Positions 55,717 to 64,000 of a stretch of 64,000 nucleotides of DNA are shown here, one piece after another. The position numbers and the translations under genes are program-made. Within the stretch, counting starts at the first letter, position 1. Each line of letters begins with the position of its first letter. The notes below the pieces were generated by a model. It saw nothing but the letters and a program-made list of their open reading frames with translations. It ran no database searches and was not told where the DNA came from. The stretch is from Odoribacter splanchnicus DSM 20712 (GTDB lineage Bacteria > Bacteroidota > Bacteroidia > Bacteroidales > Marinifilaceae). The DNA is taken from contig NC_015160.1 in assembly GCF_000190535.1 (NCBI RefSeq), positions 4,328,289 to 4,392,288 of the forward strand, written 5' to 3'.

Positions 55717-58107
55717 TTACCTTACTTTCCATTCCAATATTCCGGCTGATTTGCCTTCCTGTAACTGGGCGGTTAATCTCAGAGCTTTGGTTCTGACGGG
55801 CTGGAAGTGGACTGTACAATATTTATCTTTAGCGATTTCGTAAGGATCGGTATTTTTTACCGGCAGCCATTTCTCGCCGGCTTTGTATTCGAGACGCCAG
55901 GAGACCGGGAGTTGGAAATCGATATCGTAATGTCCTAATTCCAACCAATATACGGATGCTTCGGTGAGAGTCATCGGTTGGTCCCATTCGTATTGAGCCC
56001 ATTCTTCTGTGCCAAAGCATTGCCACCAATTGTGAAACTGCATCGATTTATCCGCCGAATTGCGGGGTTCGAACCGGTCGTTCAAACCGTATCCTCCGTA
56101 AGGGATCGAAACAGAAGCCTGTGCTTGTGAAGCCAGGGTTTCTGTGCGGCGTGGAATGCTGGCCTCGCGGGTATAAGGGATCCATACATTCATTTCGTTG
56201 GCTCCGCGGTTGTCCCAGGCATAATAAGGAATGGCCGTCACGGAGGTTGGCAGAGTCGTATGGCCGTCGGAAAGTAAATGATATCCCTGGCCTTTTAAGG
56301 TCATGACACCGTGAAGCAGATCGGGCTTAAACTCCGGACTGAACGGAGTATCTTCCTCTGTAAACAGATCCAAAGCGTAACCGTCATGATCGCTGGCTTC
56401 GACACAATATACTATCGGACCGTATATTAGAGCATATTTGTTACGATCGTCGATAACTTGTGGGTCGGCGATCACTTTTCTGACTTGCATCGGTAAATTC
56501 AGGACGATTTGATCGTTACCCTTCCAGTCGCCTCGGAGAAGGGCATAACCGTTCCGGACTTCCGGTTTTACCGTTTTTCCGTTCAGGCTGATGGTATAAC
56601 TTGGTGTATCTTTGTCGAGATAGGTATATAGGGTGCCGGGAAGAGGTTGCTGTTGTACCCAACCGGGAATACGCAAAGCCAGAGTAAACGAAGAAGCAGG
56701 AGAGTGATCCAAAGTCAGCTTGATCCTGCCTTCCCAGGGATAACGGGTTTCCTGTTTGATGCGGACCGGTTGGCCCTCCAGAGTTATTTGACCTTCGTTG
56801 CCCATGTACAGATTGACGAAAAGAGTATTCCCTCGGACGGCATACACATAACCCGGAATGGACGGCATAAAGCGGGTGATATTGGAAGGACAACAGGAAC
56901 AACCGAACCATTCGCTCCGGTCATGACTACCGTCCGACATCAAAGGATTGTCGTAAAAATAACGTTTCCCATCGAGAGAGACTCCCGAAATGACTCCATT
57001 GTATAAGGCACGTTCGAGCACATCGTAATATTTCGATTCCCCGGTTAGTAAAAACAGACGGTAGTTCCAGTAGACATTGGAGATAGAGGCACAAGTTTCA
57101 CAATAGGAAGTCATGTTCGGAAGTTCGTAATTTTCCCCGAATCCTTCTCCCCAGGCTCTGGCTCCGATACCTCCTGTGATATATAATTTCCGGTCGGTGA
57201 TATTGTTCCATAGCCGTTTTGAAGCTTCGATGAATCCTTGATCCTGGCACAAGGCGGCGACATCTGCGACACCCGAATACAGGTAACCGAACCGCACGGC
57301 GTGTCCTACAGCCTCGTCTTGTTCCTTGATCGGTTTGTGGTCCTGGCTATACGGACTGGCAGGGCGCCCATCGGAGAGACGTCCCGCTTCCTCACAAAAA
57401 TACTTCGCTTTTTCCAGGTATTTGGGATTACCGGTCACCCGGTACATTTTAACAAGCCCCATCTCGACAATGGGATGCCCCGAGGGCTGATGGATCTGTC
57501 CTGAATCTGTTCCGAAAACCTGACATACCAGGTCGGCATTCTTTATCGCGACGTCAAGTAAATGACGTTTACCGGTAGCATAATAATGAGCCGTGGCGGC
57601 TTCGTATAAATGTCCGCAGTTGTAAAGTTCGTGGCTATTGACTTTCTCCCAGCGACGGCTGCCCATCCAGCGCTGAAGGCGGTCACAACGATTGGTACGG
57701 CAAGTGTAAAGATAACCGTCCGGTTCCTGGGCTGCTGCTATCAGGTGGATGACACTGTCGAGATAATGGTCGAGCTGTGGGTCGTATTGCACTGCCAGCA
57801 CGTAGGAAGCTCCTTCGACTACTTTGTAAATGTCGGTGTCGTCAAAGGGAAAATCTCCCTGGTGTTCTCCGGTTTTCAGACCTGCGGCAAGAGCGAAATT
57901 GTCCAGGCGGCCGTTGATTTCACATTGGTGAAAAGCCGTCGGGATGGATACTTCGCGATTTATACTCAGTTTAGGACTCCAAAAAGAATCCGCTAAATGG
58001 ACTTGGGTGAAATTTACGGGTTGGATCGGATAATCGGTCACTTTTTTTTGACAAGCCACGAAATTCAGCATTCCGCAGAGTATAGATATGAATATTATTT
58101 CCCTCAT
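55717..58107 (-). CDS. GH127 beta-L-arabinofuranosidase, lipoprotein form
   Basis: About 796 residues from the ATG at 58107, which I chose because it gives a lipoprotein signal (GMLNFVACQKK); a frame-internal ATG 48 bases upstream would spoil it. The metal/catalytic residues fall at exactly the same numbers as in the other copy: Glu337, Cys339, and Cys403, Cys405, Cys406 in WFGCSCCPSN. The C-terminal extension is also present (SIPYGGYGLNDRFEPRNSADKS). It is transcribed opposite to the first copy. The two enzymes probably act at different places, one soluble or periplasmic and one membrane-anchored. Confidence 0.92.
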   Translation of the reverse strand: MREIIFISILCGMLNFVACQKKVTDYPIQPVNFTQVHLADSFWSPKLSINREVSIPTAFHQCEINGRLDNFALAAGLKTGEHQGDFPFDDTDIYKVVEGASYVLAVQYDPQLDHYLDSVIHLIAAAQEPDGYLYTCRTNRCDRLQRWMGSRRWEKVNSHELYNCGHLYEAATAHYYATGKRHLLDVAIKNADLVCQVFGTDSGQIHQPSGHPIVEMGLVKMYRVTGNPKYLEKAKYFCEEAGRLSDGRPASPYSQDHKPIKEQDEAVGHAVRFGYLYSGVADVAALCQDQGFIEASKRLWNNITDRKLYITGGIGARAWGEGFGENYELPNMTSYCETCASISNVYWNYRLFLLTGESKYYDVLERALYNGVISGVSLDGKRYFYDNPLMSDGSHDRSEWFGCSCCPSNITRFMPSIPGYVYAVRGNTLFVNLYMGNEGQITLEGQPVRIKQETRYPWEGRIKLTLDHSPASSFTLALRIPGWVQQQPLPGTLYTYLDKDTPSYTISLNGKTVKPEVRNGYALLRGDWKGNDQIVLNLPMQVRKVIADPQVIDDRNKYALIYGPIVYCVEASDHDGYALDLFTEEDTPFSPEFKPDLLHGVMTLKGQGYHLLSDGHTTLPTSVTAIPYYAWDNRGANEMNVWIPYTREASIPRRTETLASQAQASVSIPYGGYGLNDRFEPRNSADKSMQFHNWWQCFGTEEWAQYEWDQPMTLTEASVYWLELGHYDIDFQLPVSWRLEYKAGEKWLPVKNTDPYEIAKDKYCTVHFQPVRTKALRLTAQLQEGKSAGILEWKVR

Positions 58108-58284
58108 AATTGTTCGGTTTACCTCTGCAAAAATAGAATAGGGGTAGGAAAACAAATATCAGAAATGTACGTTTTCATATCAATATTGTCCGGTAAGGAG
58201 AATTTTTTTGACAAAGGCAGAAAAAAATCGGCGCGACTTGCGGTTGCTGACCGGCACATTGCTGAGCGGGTGTGCCGGGTGTGC

Positions 58285-61140
58285 TTACCTCCTGTCGTAC
58301 CAGGAGTCCCGCTTCGTTAGTTTCAGGTCTTTCAACAGACTGGAACGGACGTTGATCTGGAAATTGTAGGACTGGTGAGTGCCGAAGGGAATACAGGAAA
58401 AGGTCATTTCCCAGCAATGCAGGTCGCGGGTGAGGTTGAAACTGGTAGCCGTCACTTCTTTCTGCTGGAAGTCATAACCGGTGCTGTAGCCTATCTTCCA
58501 TTTCGGGGTCAGGGAAAAGTTGCCGTTGATACGCACCATCTGCGAAATGGTATTGCTGCTCAAAGGTTTTTTGGCTCCGGGAGCGGTATTGCGCGAATAA
58601 TTCTTCGAATAACTGAACGTATAGTCCAGACTGATACTCCAGGGAACATCGAAATCCATATATTCATCATAATGACCGTTCAGTCTATCGTTCTTTTCCT
58701 CTTTGTTTTTCCCGTTGTCCGAAGAGAATTGTATGCCCGAAGAAGCCGATACGCGGGTCAGACGTCCGATACCTCCATTGTACCTGTTGATTCTGACGGC
58801 ATTGGCATTGATGGCATAAGGGTCTAACGTTCCGGTCAGGTTAATGTTGACTTTTTCATTGAATACTTTGGTCCGGGCCGATAACTGAATCACCGACCAG
58901 CGCATAGAATCGGCAAAGAAATTATAACTGGATTGTAAACGAAAGCTCTCCAATAGTTTTATTTTCTTATACTCTTCCTTGCCGGTGGTATCTTTGTCGT
59001 TCCGGACTTTCATTTCCAGGTTGTTGTCGAGGCTCAGGCTCAGGCTCCCCGATTCTTCGGCACCGGAAGGGGTTCCGTATAACTTGTTGTCGAATATAGA
59101 ATATTCCTGATCGTTACCTTGTGAATCTGTGTAAGTTTTCCAGTATTTACTTTTAGGTACACCGATTTTAGGGGTATACGATACGCTGGCACTGGGGCGG
59201 ATGACATGCCGGATGGCAAAGATTTTGCTAGTCGGTAAGAATTGATACATACCGTAAATCGTCGGGTTGTAAGAAAGAGACAGACTTGCGTTGTAATTGT
59301 GGGCGTAATGCAGGCCATATACCGTATCGACAGGGATATAACCCCCTCCCGGCATCGTAGAATCGGCTACCCAGTCGCCTTTACGGATCGAACTTAGATA
59401 GGCTACACCGTTATAAGTGAACGAGGGAGAAAGGGATAGGTCTTTTACAATATTGATGCTGGTACTCAATGGAATAGAATGTTTAAAACCATTTTGCCAG
59501 TCCCGGGCCATATTCTGGAAAGATTTTCCCAGTTCGGATTCCTTGGTCTGAATACTGTTACGTAACTCTGCATTGTAGGTAAAACCGATATTCTCATACC
59601 ATTTTAATTTACCTGCACGTTCTTTACGCCGAAAAGGATATACCTGGGATACCCGGAAGTTCAGGTTCGGAAAAGAAAGTGAGATCGAGGAGTCACGGCT
59701 GTTCTGGTTGTGGGTAAAACTGGCTGTGATATTGAACGGACGGTCGGGCCACTTTTTGCTCCAGGAAATACTGGATTGTTTACGTTGGTTGGCTATATCA
59801 TTGATATTGTTGGCGTTATAATAGTTGTTTGTTGCAGAAGACATATCTACCGAAGCAGAAAATGTCGTATAAGGGTTGGCTTTGGGATCTTGGGAATGTT
59901 GCCAGCGGATGGACCAGTCTTTGGACTGGGTATAGTCCGGAGTTCCTTTTTCACTGGTATGGTTCCGGCTCATCGAGAAATCGAAATTACCGCTGAATTT
60001 ATACCTTTTTCTGTAATTCGAACCTACGTTGAGGCCCCACGACCCATTGGTATAGATCGTACCGGTAACCGTGAGGTCTACATAATCGTTGATAAACCAG
60101 TAGTAACCTCCGTCCCGCAAGTTGAATCCCCGCATACGTTCTTCACCGTAAGTAGGCATAATAATTCCCGAGGTTCCTTTTTTGGTGATCGGGAAGAATC
60201 CGAACGGGATAGCCAGAGGGAGAGGTACATCTTCGATGTAAAGATTGGCAAATCCCGAAACGACCTTTTTGTCCCGGATCATTTTGGCCTTGCTCAACCG
60301 TACGTAGAAGTGCGGATGATCGTGTTTGTCACAAGTGGTATACCAGCCGTCTTTGATACAATATACCGAATCCGACATTTTCTTGGTCAGCTTTCCCTGG
60401 ACGTAACCTTCGCCTTGTTGGGTGATGATCTCTTTGACAAATCCTTTTTCTGTCTTGAAATTATATTTGAGATCCAGACTTTCGAATTCCTGGCTACCGT
60501 CCTTGAATTTGGGTTTGCCGACGATCGTACCGCTACTGTCAGGAAGACCGGAAGCATAAGCCAGGCTGTTTTCCATATCTAATTCGATGTAGTCGGCTTT
60601 TAATTCCGTCGTCAGATATTTGACAAAGGCATTTTTATATAAGAAAGTTTTTTTATTGGGAACATCCAGAATGATCGAATCGGCTGCATTGTATTCTACT
60701 ACATCTTTAAAAAGAGGTTTCTCTGTTTTCGTACTATCCGTTTGGAGTGTATCGGATTGTACCTGTAGAGAATCCGACACAGTCGGACGGGGAGTCGAAT
60801 CGGTTGCAACTCCGATATTGACTATTGCAAGTAGAGAATCCGACACAGTTGGACGGGGAGCCATTAAAGCCGAATCGGCAGCAGATAAACTGTCTCTGAC
60901 CGATGCCGGACGTTTGACCGGGTGGTGGACTTCTTTAATCACCGGCCCGGGAGTTTTATCTTGAACCGTCGAATCTGGTTGTGCTGATTCTTGCTGCTTT
61001 CCCGCTGCTGTCTTTTCTTGCGTTTCGCTGGCGGCAATATCTTTCCGGGCATGTGAAGACCGTGATGCTACGGAACATGCTGCCATCATAAAAATGATGC
61101 AAATCGTAAGAAATTGAAGTATATTTGCTCTTAGTTGCAA
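58285..61140 (-). CDS. lptD: LptD-like LPS assembly outer membrane protein
   Basis: 951 residues. The signal segment ends near MMAACSVAS. A low-complexity Pro/Ser/Asp linker (about 30-140) contains two copies of PRPTVSDSL. Residues about 150-300 form the OstA/LptA-like beta-taco (NAFVKYLTTELKADYIELDMENSLAYASG), followed by the LptD barrel (FGFFPITKKGTSGIIMPTYGEERMRGFNLRDGGYYW). The N-terminal domain passes LPS to the barrel in the outer membrane. The gene is divergent from an amidase gene. It is likely essential housekeeping and marks the end of the accessory region. Confidence 0.9.
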   Translation of the reverse strand: MQLRANILQFLTICIIFMMAACSVASRSSHARKDIAASETQEKTAAGKQQESAQPDSTVQDKTPGPVIKEVHHPVKRPASVRDSLSAADSALMAPRPTVSDSLLAIVNIGVATDSTPRPTVSDSLQVQSDTLQTDSTKTEKPLFKDVVEYNAADSIILDVPNKKTFLYKNAFVKYLTTELKADYIELDMENSLAYASGLPDSSGTIVGKPKFKDGSQEFESLDLKYNFKTEKGFVKEIITQQGEGYVQGKLTKKMSDSVYCIKDGWYTTCDKHDHPHFYVRLSKAKMIRDKKVVSGFANLYIEDVPLPLAIPFGFFPITKKGTSGIIMPTYGEERMRGFNLRDGGYYWFINDYVDLTVTGTIYTNGSWGLNVGSNYRKRYKFSGNFDFSMSRNHTSEKGTPDYTQSKDWSIRWQHSQDPKANPYTTFSASVDMSSATNNYYNANNINDIANQRKQSSISWSKKWPDRPFNITASFTHNQNSRDSSISLSFPNLNFRVSQVYPFRRKERAGKLKWYENIGFTYNAELRNSIQTKESELGKSFQNMARDWQNGFKHSIPLSTSINIVKDLSLSPSFTYNGVAYLSSIRKGDWVADSTMPGGGYIPVDTVYGLHYAHNYNASLSLSYNPTIYGMYQFLPTSKIFAIRHVIRPSASVSYTPKIGVPKSKYWKTYTDSQGNDQEYSIFDNKLYGTPSGAEESGSLSLSLDNNLEMKVRNDKDTTGKEEYKKIKLLESFRLQSSYNFFADSMRWSVIQLSARTKVFNEKVNINLTGTLDPYAINANAVRINRYNGGIGRLTRVSASSGIQFSSDNGKNKEEKNDRLNGHYDEYMDFDVPWSISLDYTFSYSKNYSRNTAPGAKKPLSSNTISQMVRINGNFSLTPKWKIGYSTGYDFQQKEVTATSFNLTRDLHCWEMTFSCIPFGTHQSYNFQINVRSSLLKDLKLTKRDSWYDRR

Positions 61141-61196
61141 TTTATTATACTATTTTTGTGATGAATAAACGCATTCCGGTCCTTGGATTCGGTTTG

Positions 61197-61204
61197 CAAA
61201 TGTA
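61197..61204 (-). promoter_or_regulatory. Putative -7 element of lptD
   Basis: TACATTTG on the minus strand fits TAnnTTTG and lies 57 bases upstream of the lptD start; no -33 box is clear. A plus-strand TATTTTTG at 61151-61158 could serve the divergent amidase gene. Confidence 0.35.
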
Positions 61205-61256
61205 AGAAATATTGATTGTTAATAGCTAGCATTCTTTTTAAAAAGTTTTAAATATC

Positions 61257-62429
61257 ATGATAATTCGATACGGACTTACCGGAATATTGTTTTGGTTACT
61301 GGTAATATTTTCCGCATATGAATCTATGGCTCAGAAAGAATCGGGAAAAATCAAATGTATTTGTATTGATGCCGGTCATGGTGGATTTGCTAATAAAGAA
61401 GGCGATCCCGGGGCAATCGGTGCCCTTACTCAGGAAAAACACCTCACTTTGGGAATTGCTTTAAAGCTTGGAAAGATGATCTCGGAACGCTATCCGGATA
61501 TTCGGGTGGTGTATACCCGGACGAAAGACGTGCCTGTAGAGCTGAATAAACGGGGCAAGATCGCCAACGACTGTAAAGCCGATCTTTTTATTTCTATTCA
61601 TATCAATTCCTGTAAAACTCCTTCTGTGCGGGGACTGGAGACTTATGTGCTGGGATCTACCCGAAACAAGGAAAATCTGGAAGTGGCGATGAAAGAAAAC
61701 GCTGTAATCAGGCATGAAAAGGATTATGAAAAGAATTATGCCGGATTCGATCCGACAAGTCCCGAGTCTTATATTATTTTTAGTTTGATGCAGAATATCC
61801 ATCAGGAAAAAAGCCTGGAACTGGCCGGTGCCGTACAAGAAGAGATGGTCAAAGCGACCAATCATAAAGACCGGGGGGTCAGACAAGCCGGTTATCTGGT
61901 ACTGAAAGATGCAACAATGCCTGCCATCCTTGTCGAATCGGGTTTTATCTCTAACCGGGAAGATGAGAAATTTTTAATGTCGCAGGCCGGACAAACGAAG
62001 ATCGCTACTGCTATTTTTAAAGGAATTGAAACTTATAAACGACAAGTAGAGAAAAAAAGTAGCGTGAACCGCTCCGGACAACCCGGACCGGTAGTGGCAT
62101 CGGATGGAAATCAGCCCGTAAAGGCTGCAGAAGTACAAAAAACGCAAGTTGCCGAATCCGGAAAAAACGAATTGTTTTATGCTATTCAGGTGGCTTCTGT
62201 TCCTTCGAAAGTCAAAACTCCTGCAAAGCTTTGTACAGGCGAGAAGGTGGAGGAAATAAATTCCGGAGGACGCTATCGTTATTATGTGGCTAAGGATAAG
62301 GAATTAGATGTAGTGAAGAAAAAACTTTCTTCCGTAAAGCGTAAAGTGAAAGATTGTTTCATCATTGCGATATATAATAATAAAGTAATTACTGTGGCAG
62401 AAGCCAGAAAATTGGAGTCGGAAAAATAA
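61257..62429 (+). CDS. N-acetylmuramoyl-L-alanine amidase (Amidase_3) with SPOR-like tail
   Basis: 390 residues with a signal peptide (FSAYESMAQK). The Amidase_3 domain (about 32-255) has zinc and catalytic motifs IDAGHGG, SIHINSCKTPSVRGLETYV and PAILVESGFISN with the catalytic Glu. The C-terminal ~90 residues (FYAIQVASVPSKV, then YRYYVAKDKELDVVKKKL) resemble a SPOR-type peptidoglycan-binding domain. It cuts the amide bond between MurNAc and the peptide stem in cell separation. It precedes the MCE gene by 23 bases, probably one operon. Confidence 0.92.
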   Translation: MIIRYGLTGILFWLLVIFSAYESMAQKESGKIKCICIDAGHGGFANKEGDPGAIGALTQEKHLTLGIALKLGKMISERYPDIRVVYTRTKDVPVELNKRGKIANDCKADLFISIHINSCKTPSVRGLETYVLGSTRNKENLEVAMKENAVIRHEKDYEKNYAGFDPTSPESYIIFSLMQNIHQEKSLELAGAVQEEMVKATNHKDRGVRQAGYLVLKDATMPAILVESGFISNREDEKFLMSQAGQTKIATAIFKGIETYKRQVEKKSSVNRSGQPGPVVASDGNQPVKAAEVQKTQVAESGKNELFYAIQVASVPSKVKTPAKLCTGEKVEEINSGGRYRYYVAKDKELDVVKKKLSSVKRKVKDCFIIAIYNNKVITVAEARKLESEK

Positions 62430-62452
62430 AAAGTAGTAAGATATAAGATGTT

Positions 62453-63640
62453 ATGGGAATGAAGGTTAAAAGAGAAGTGAAACTGGCATTAACAGCAATT
62501 GTTGCTGTTGTTATATTGATCTGGGGAATTAATTTTTTGAAAGCGAAAGCATTGTTCGACCGGAATAATGTGTTTTATGGTATTTATGACCGGGTGGATG
62601 GATTGAAAGTTTCCAGTAGTGTAATCTATCGGGGATATAGTGTCGGACAGGTCAGTGCCATACAGTTTACCGGTGAACGGTACGATAAGGTATTGGTACA
62701 GTTTACCGTGGGAAAAAAATTGCAGATATCTTCCAATACCATTGCTGCTATCCGTAGCGCCGACTTGATGGGCTCGAAAGCCATCAACCTCATCCCCGGA
62801 GATGCAACGACTTATGCCCAGAGCGGGGATACCTTGAGAACGGAATTGGAATTGGGTATCATGGAACAACTGAACAAACAATTGGAACCCTTGAAGAAGA
62901 AAGCCGAGACGGTAATGGTCTCTTTGGATACGGTATTGGTGGCTTTGCAGGAGATTTTTAGTGAAGATGCCAATGGAAATATCCGGGGGTCCTTGAAAAG
63001 TGTCAGCCGCACACTGGATAACGTAGAGCATGCTTCCGGTACTTTGAACGATTTGCTGGCCAACGAGTCCTCCCGGATTTCTAAAATTCTCGAGAATATC
63101 AATAGCATAACCGGAAACCTGGAAAACAGTAATGCGAATATAACCCGTAGCCTGGATAATATTACCGGGATCAGCGATTCGCTTAAAGCGGTTAATCTGG
63201 CTAATACCGTTCGTTATTTGAATAGTGTTTTGGCACAGACCGATTCCATTGTCATGAAGATCAACCGGGGGAAAGGTACACTAGGGGGAGTGGTGAATGA
63301 CCGTGATTTGTATTATAATCTGACGGCAGTGAGTGAAAATCTCAATAAATTACTGACCGAATTCCGGCAAAATCCAAAACGCTTTGTGAATCTATCTTTG
63401 TTCGACTTTTCTTCCGGTAAATCGACCCAGGATACTTATGGGATCGTGATTGCGGAATCGGAGGAACCCTTGGCCTTGGATTCCGAATTATACCGGAAAT
63501 ATCCCGATTTAAGGGAAATGCGTAAAAACGGGAAATATCTTTATTTGATCCAAACTTATAAGAATTTGAAACAAGCGGAGAAAGATCTGAAAGATGTTAA
63601 TAAAATCTTTAAACAATCATTTATTGTTAAAATTCAATAA
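62453..63640 (+). CDS. mlaD: MlaD/MCE family lipid transport protein
   Basis: 395 residues. One N-terminal membrane helix (LALTAIVAVVILIWGINFL) is followed by an MCE domain (about 38-120: YDRVDGLKVSSSVIYRGYSVGQV and GSKAINLIPGD). A long helical region (about 135-300) with repeats of Asn/Ser-rich turns could form a periplasmic coiled coil. The C-terminal part after 330 has no known domain. MCE proteins carry phospholipids between membranes as hexamers with an ABC transporter; no such ABC genes are in view. Confidence 0.88.
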   Translation: MGMKVKREVKLALTAIVAVVILIWGINFLKAKALFDRNNVFYGIYDRVDGLKVSSSVIYRGYSVGQVSAIQFTGERYDKVLVQFTVGKKLQISSNTIAAIRSADLMGSKAINLIPGDATTYAQSGDTLRTELELGIMEQLNKQLEPLKKKAETVMVSLDTVLVALQEIFSEDANGNIRGSLKSVSRTLDNVEHASGTLNDLLANESSRISKILENINSITGNLENSNANITRSLDNITGISDSLKAVNLANTVRYLNSVLAQTDSIVMKINRGKGTLGGVVNDRDLYYNLTAVSENLNKLLTEFRQNPKRFVNLSLFDFSSGKSTQDTYGIVIAESEEPLALDSELYRKYPDLREMRKNGKYLYLIQTYKNLKQAEKDLKDVNKIFKQSFIVKIQ

Positions 63641-64000
63641 AATCTTAATTTGAATCATTCTAAATAGTAGCGTTGCCGTTGTGGTGATTATTAACATAAT
63701 GATGTGTATAATATGTTTGTTATGTTAATATGTTGCGAGAAACTTTTCCTTTAAGCTGAAACGATTAGGTTGGGTACTCTCCTTTTTTTAACTTTTGAAT
63801 ATGATAAATGGGGTATAGGTATTTTAATAAAAATAAATGATTTTGATGGAGTGTAATATATTTGTTATCAGATGGTTATATTTAATGTCTTGGTTCTTAG
63901 TTGATAAGCTTTTTTTGAATATAACCAAGTAAAATCCCATTTTTTTTATGATTTTTTTTTATGGAATTTAGCATGCTGAAAAGAGGCGGGTTGTGAAAAG
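63641..64000. other. Noncoding end of window
   Basis: 360 AT-rich bases after the MCE gene. No gene or RNA could be supported. It may hold the leader of a gene beyond the edge. Confidence 0.5.

Noticed and set aside
59710..60582. A 290-codon plus-strand frame inside lptD
   Set aside because: Antisense to a well-supported LptD-like gene and without recognisable features.
60720..60870. Near-repeat in lptD as a mobile or regulatory repeat
   Set aside because: It encodes two copies of PRPTVSDSL in a flexible linker; simple internal duplication.

Overview
The window looks like a chromosomal segment of an anaerobic gut Bacteroidota, order Bacteroidales; an Odoribacter/Butyricimonas-like host is a guess. 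The evidence is SusC/SusD pairs, a one-protein hybrid two-component sensor (HTCS), Bacteroidetes promoters of the TTTG-N19-21-TAnnTTTG type, many lipoprotein signals, NVEALA-type peptides, and LptD/MCE envelope genes. No rRNA, tRNA or CRISPR array was seen.

Region 1 (1-7310, minus strand) is a vitamin B12 uptake operon. A promoter and a canonical cobalamin riboswitch with its own terminator precede a DUF4465 protein, a PKD-type surface lipoprotein, a receptor-L/LRR-like lipoprotein, a BtuG-like beta-propeller lipoprotein, and a BtuB-type TonB receptor cut by the window edge. A second intrinsic terminator lies inside the operon. Region 2 (7311-10650) is a decayed mobile-element scar with two broken tyrosine recombinases and a cluster of four GTGTAAGCA repeats. 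Region 3 (10651-17808) is housekeeping: pyruvate phosphate dikinase, an MG2/TonB-plug surface protein, a YhcC-like radical SAM protein and a YbaK/ProX tRNA deacylase.

Region 4 (17828-58107) is the most interesting part. It joins an M24 Xaa-Pro aminopeptidase, an HTCS regulator, a glycyl radical enzyme matching trans-4-hydroxy-L-proline dehydratase (HypD) with its activase, a metzincin-like lipoprotein, SusC/SusD and an accessory surface lipoprotein, a retaining-type GH97 (alpha-galactosidase candidate), an S9 dipeptidyl peptidase, two GH127 beta-L-arabinofuranosidases and an M64 peptidase. Read together, this suggests a utilisation locus for plant hydroxyproline-rich glycoproteins (extensins): remove beta-L-arabinofuranose from Hyp and alpha-galactose from Ser, cut the proline-rich backbone, and reduce the freed hydroxyproline through P5C. 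The family assignments are strong; the system-level role is inference.

An AT-rich cassette (about 34.3-45.5 kb) is inserted in the middle of that locus. It holds four lipoprotein-like 6-bladed beta-propellers, an NVEALA peptide gene broken by a frameshift, another secreted protein with an NVEALA-like leader, micro-ORFs, an IS5-family remnant, an O-antigen-ligase/TPR membrane protein and a frameshifted transglutaminase-like lipoprotein. A fifth propeller lies at 54.6 kb. Its function is unknown. Region 5 (58285-64000) holds envelope genes: LptD-like protein, N-acetylmuramoyl-L-alanine amidase and an MlaD/MCE protein.
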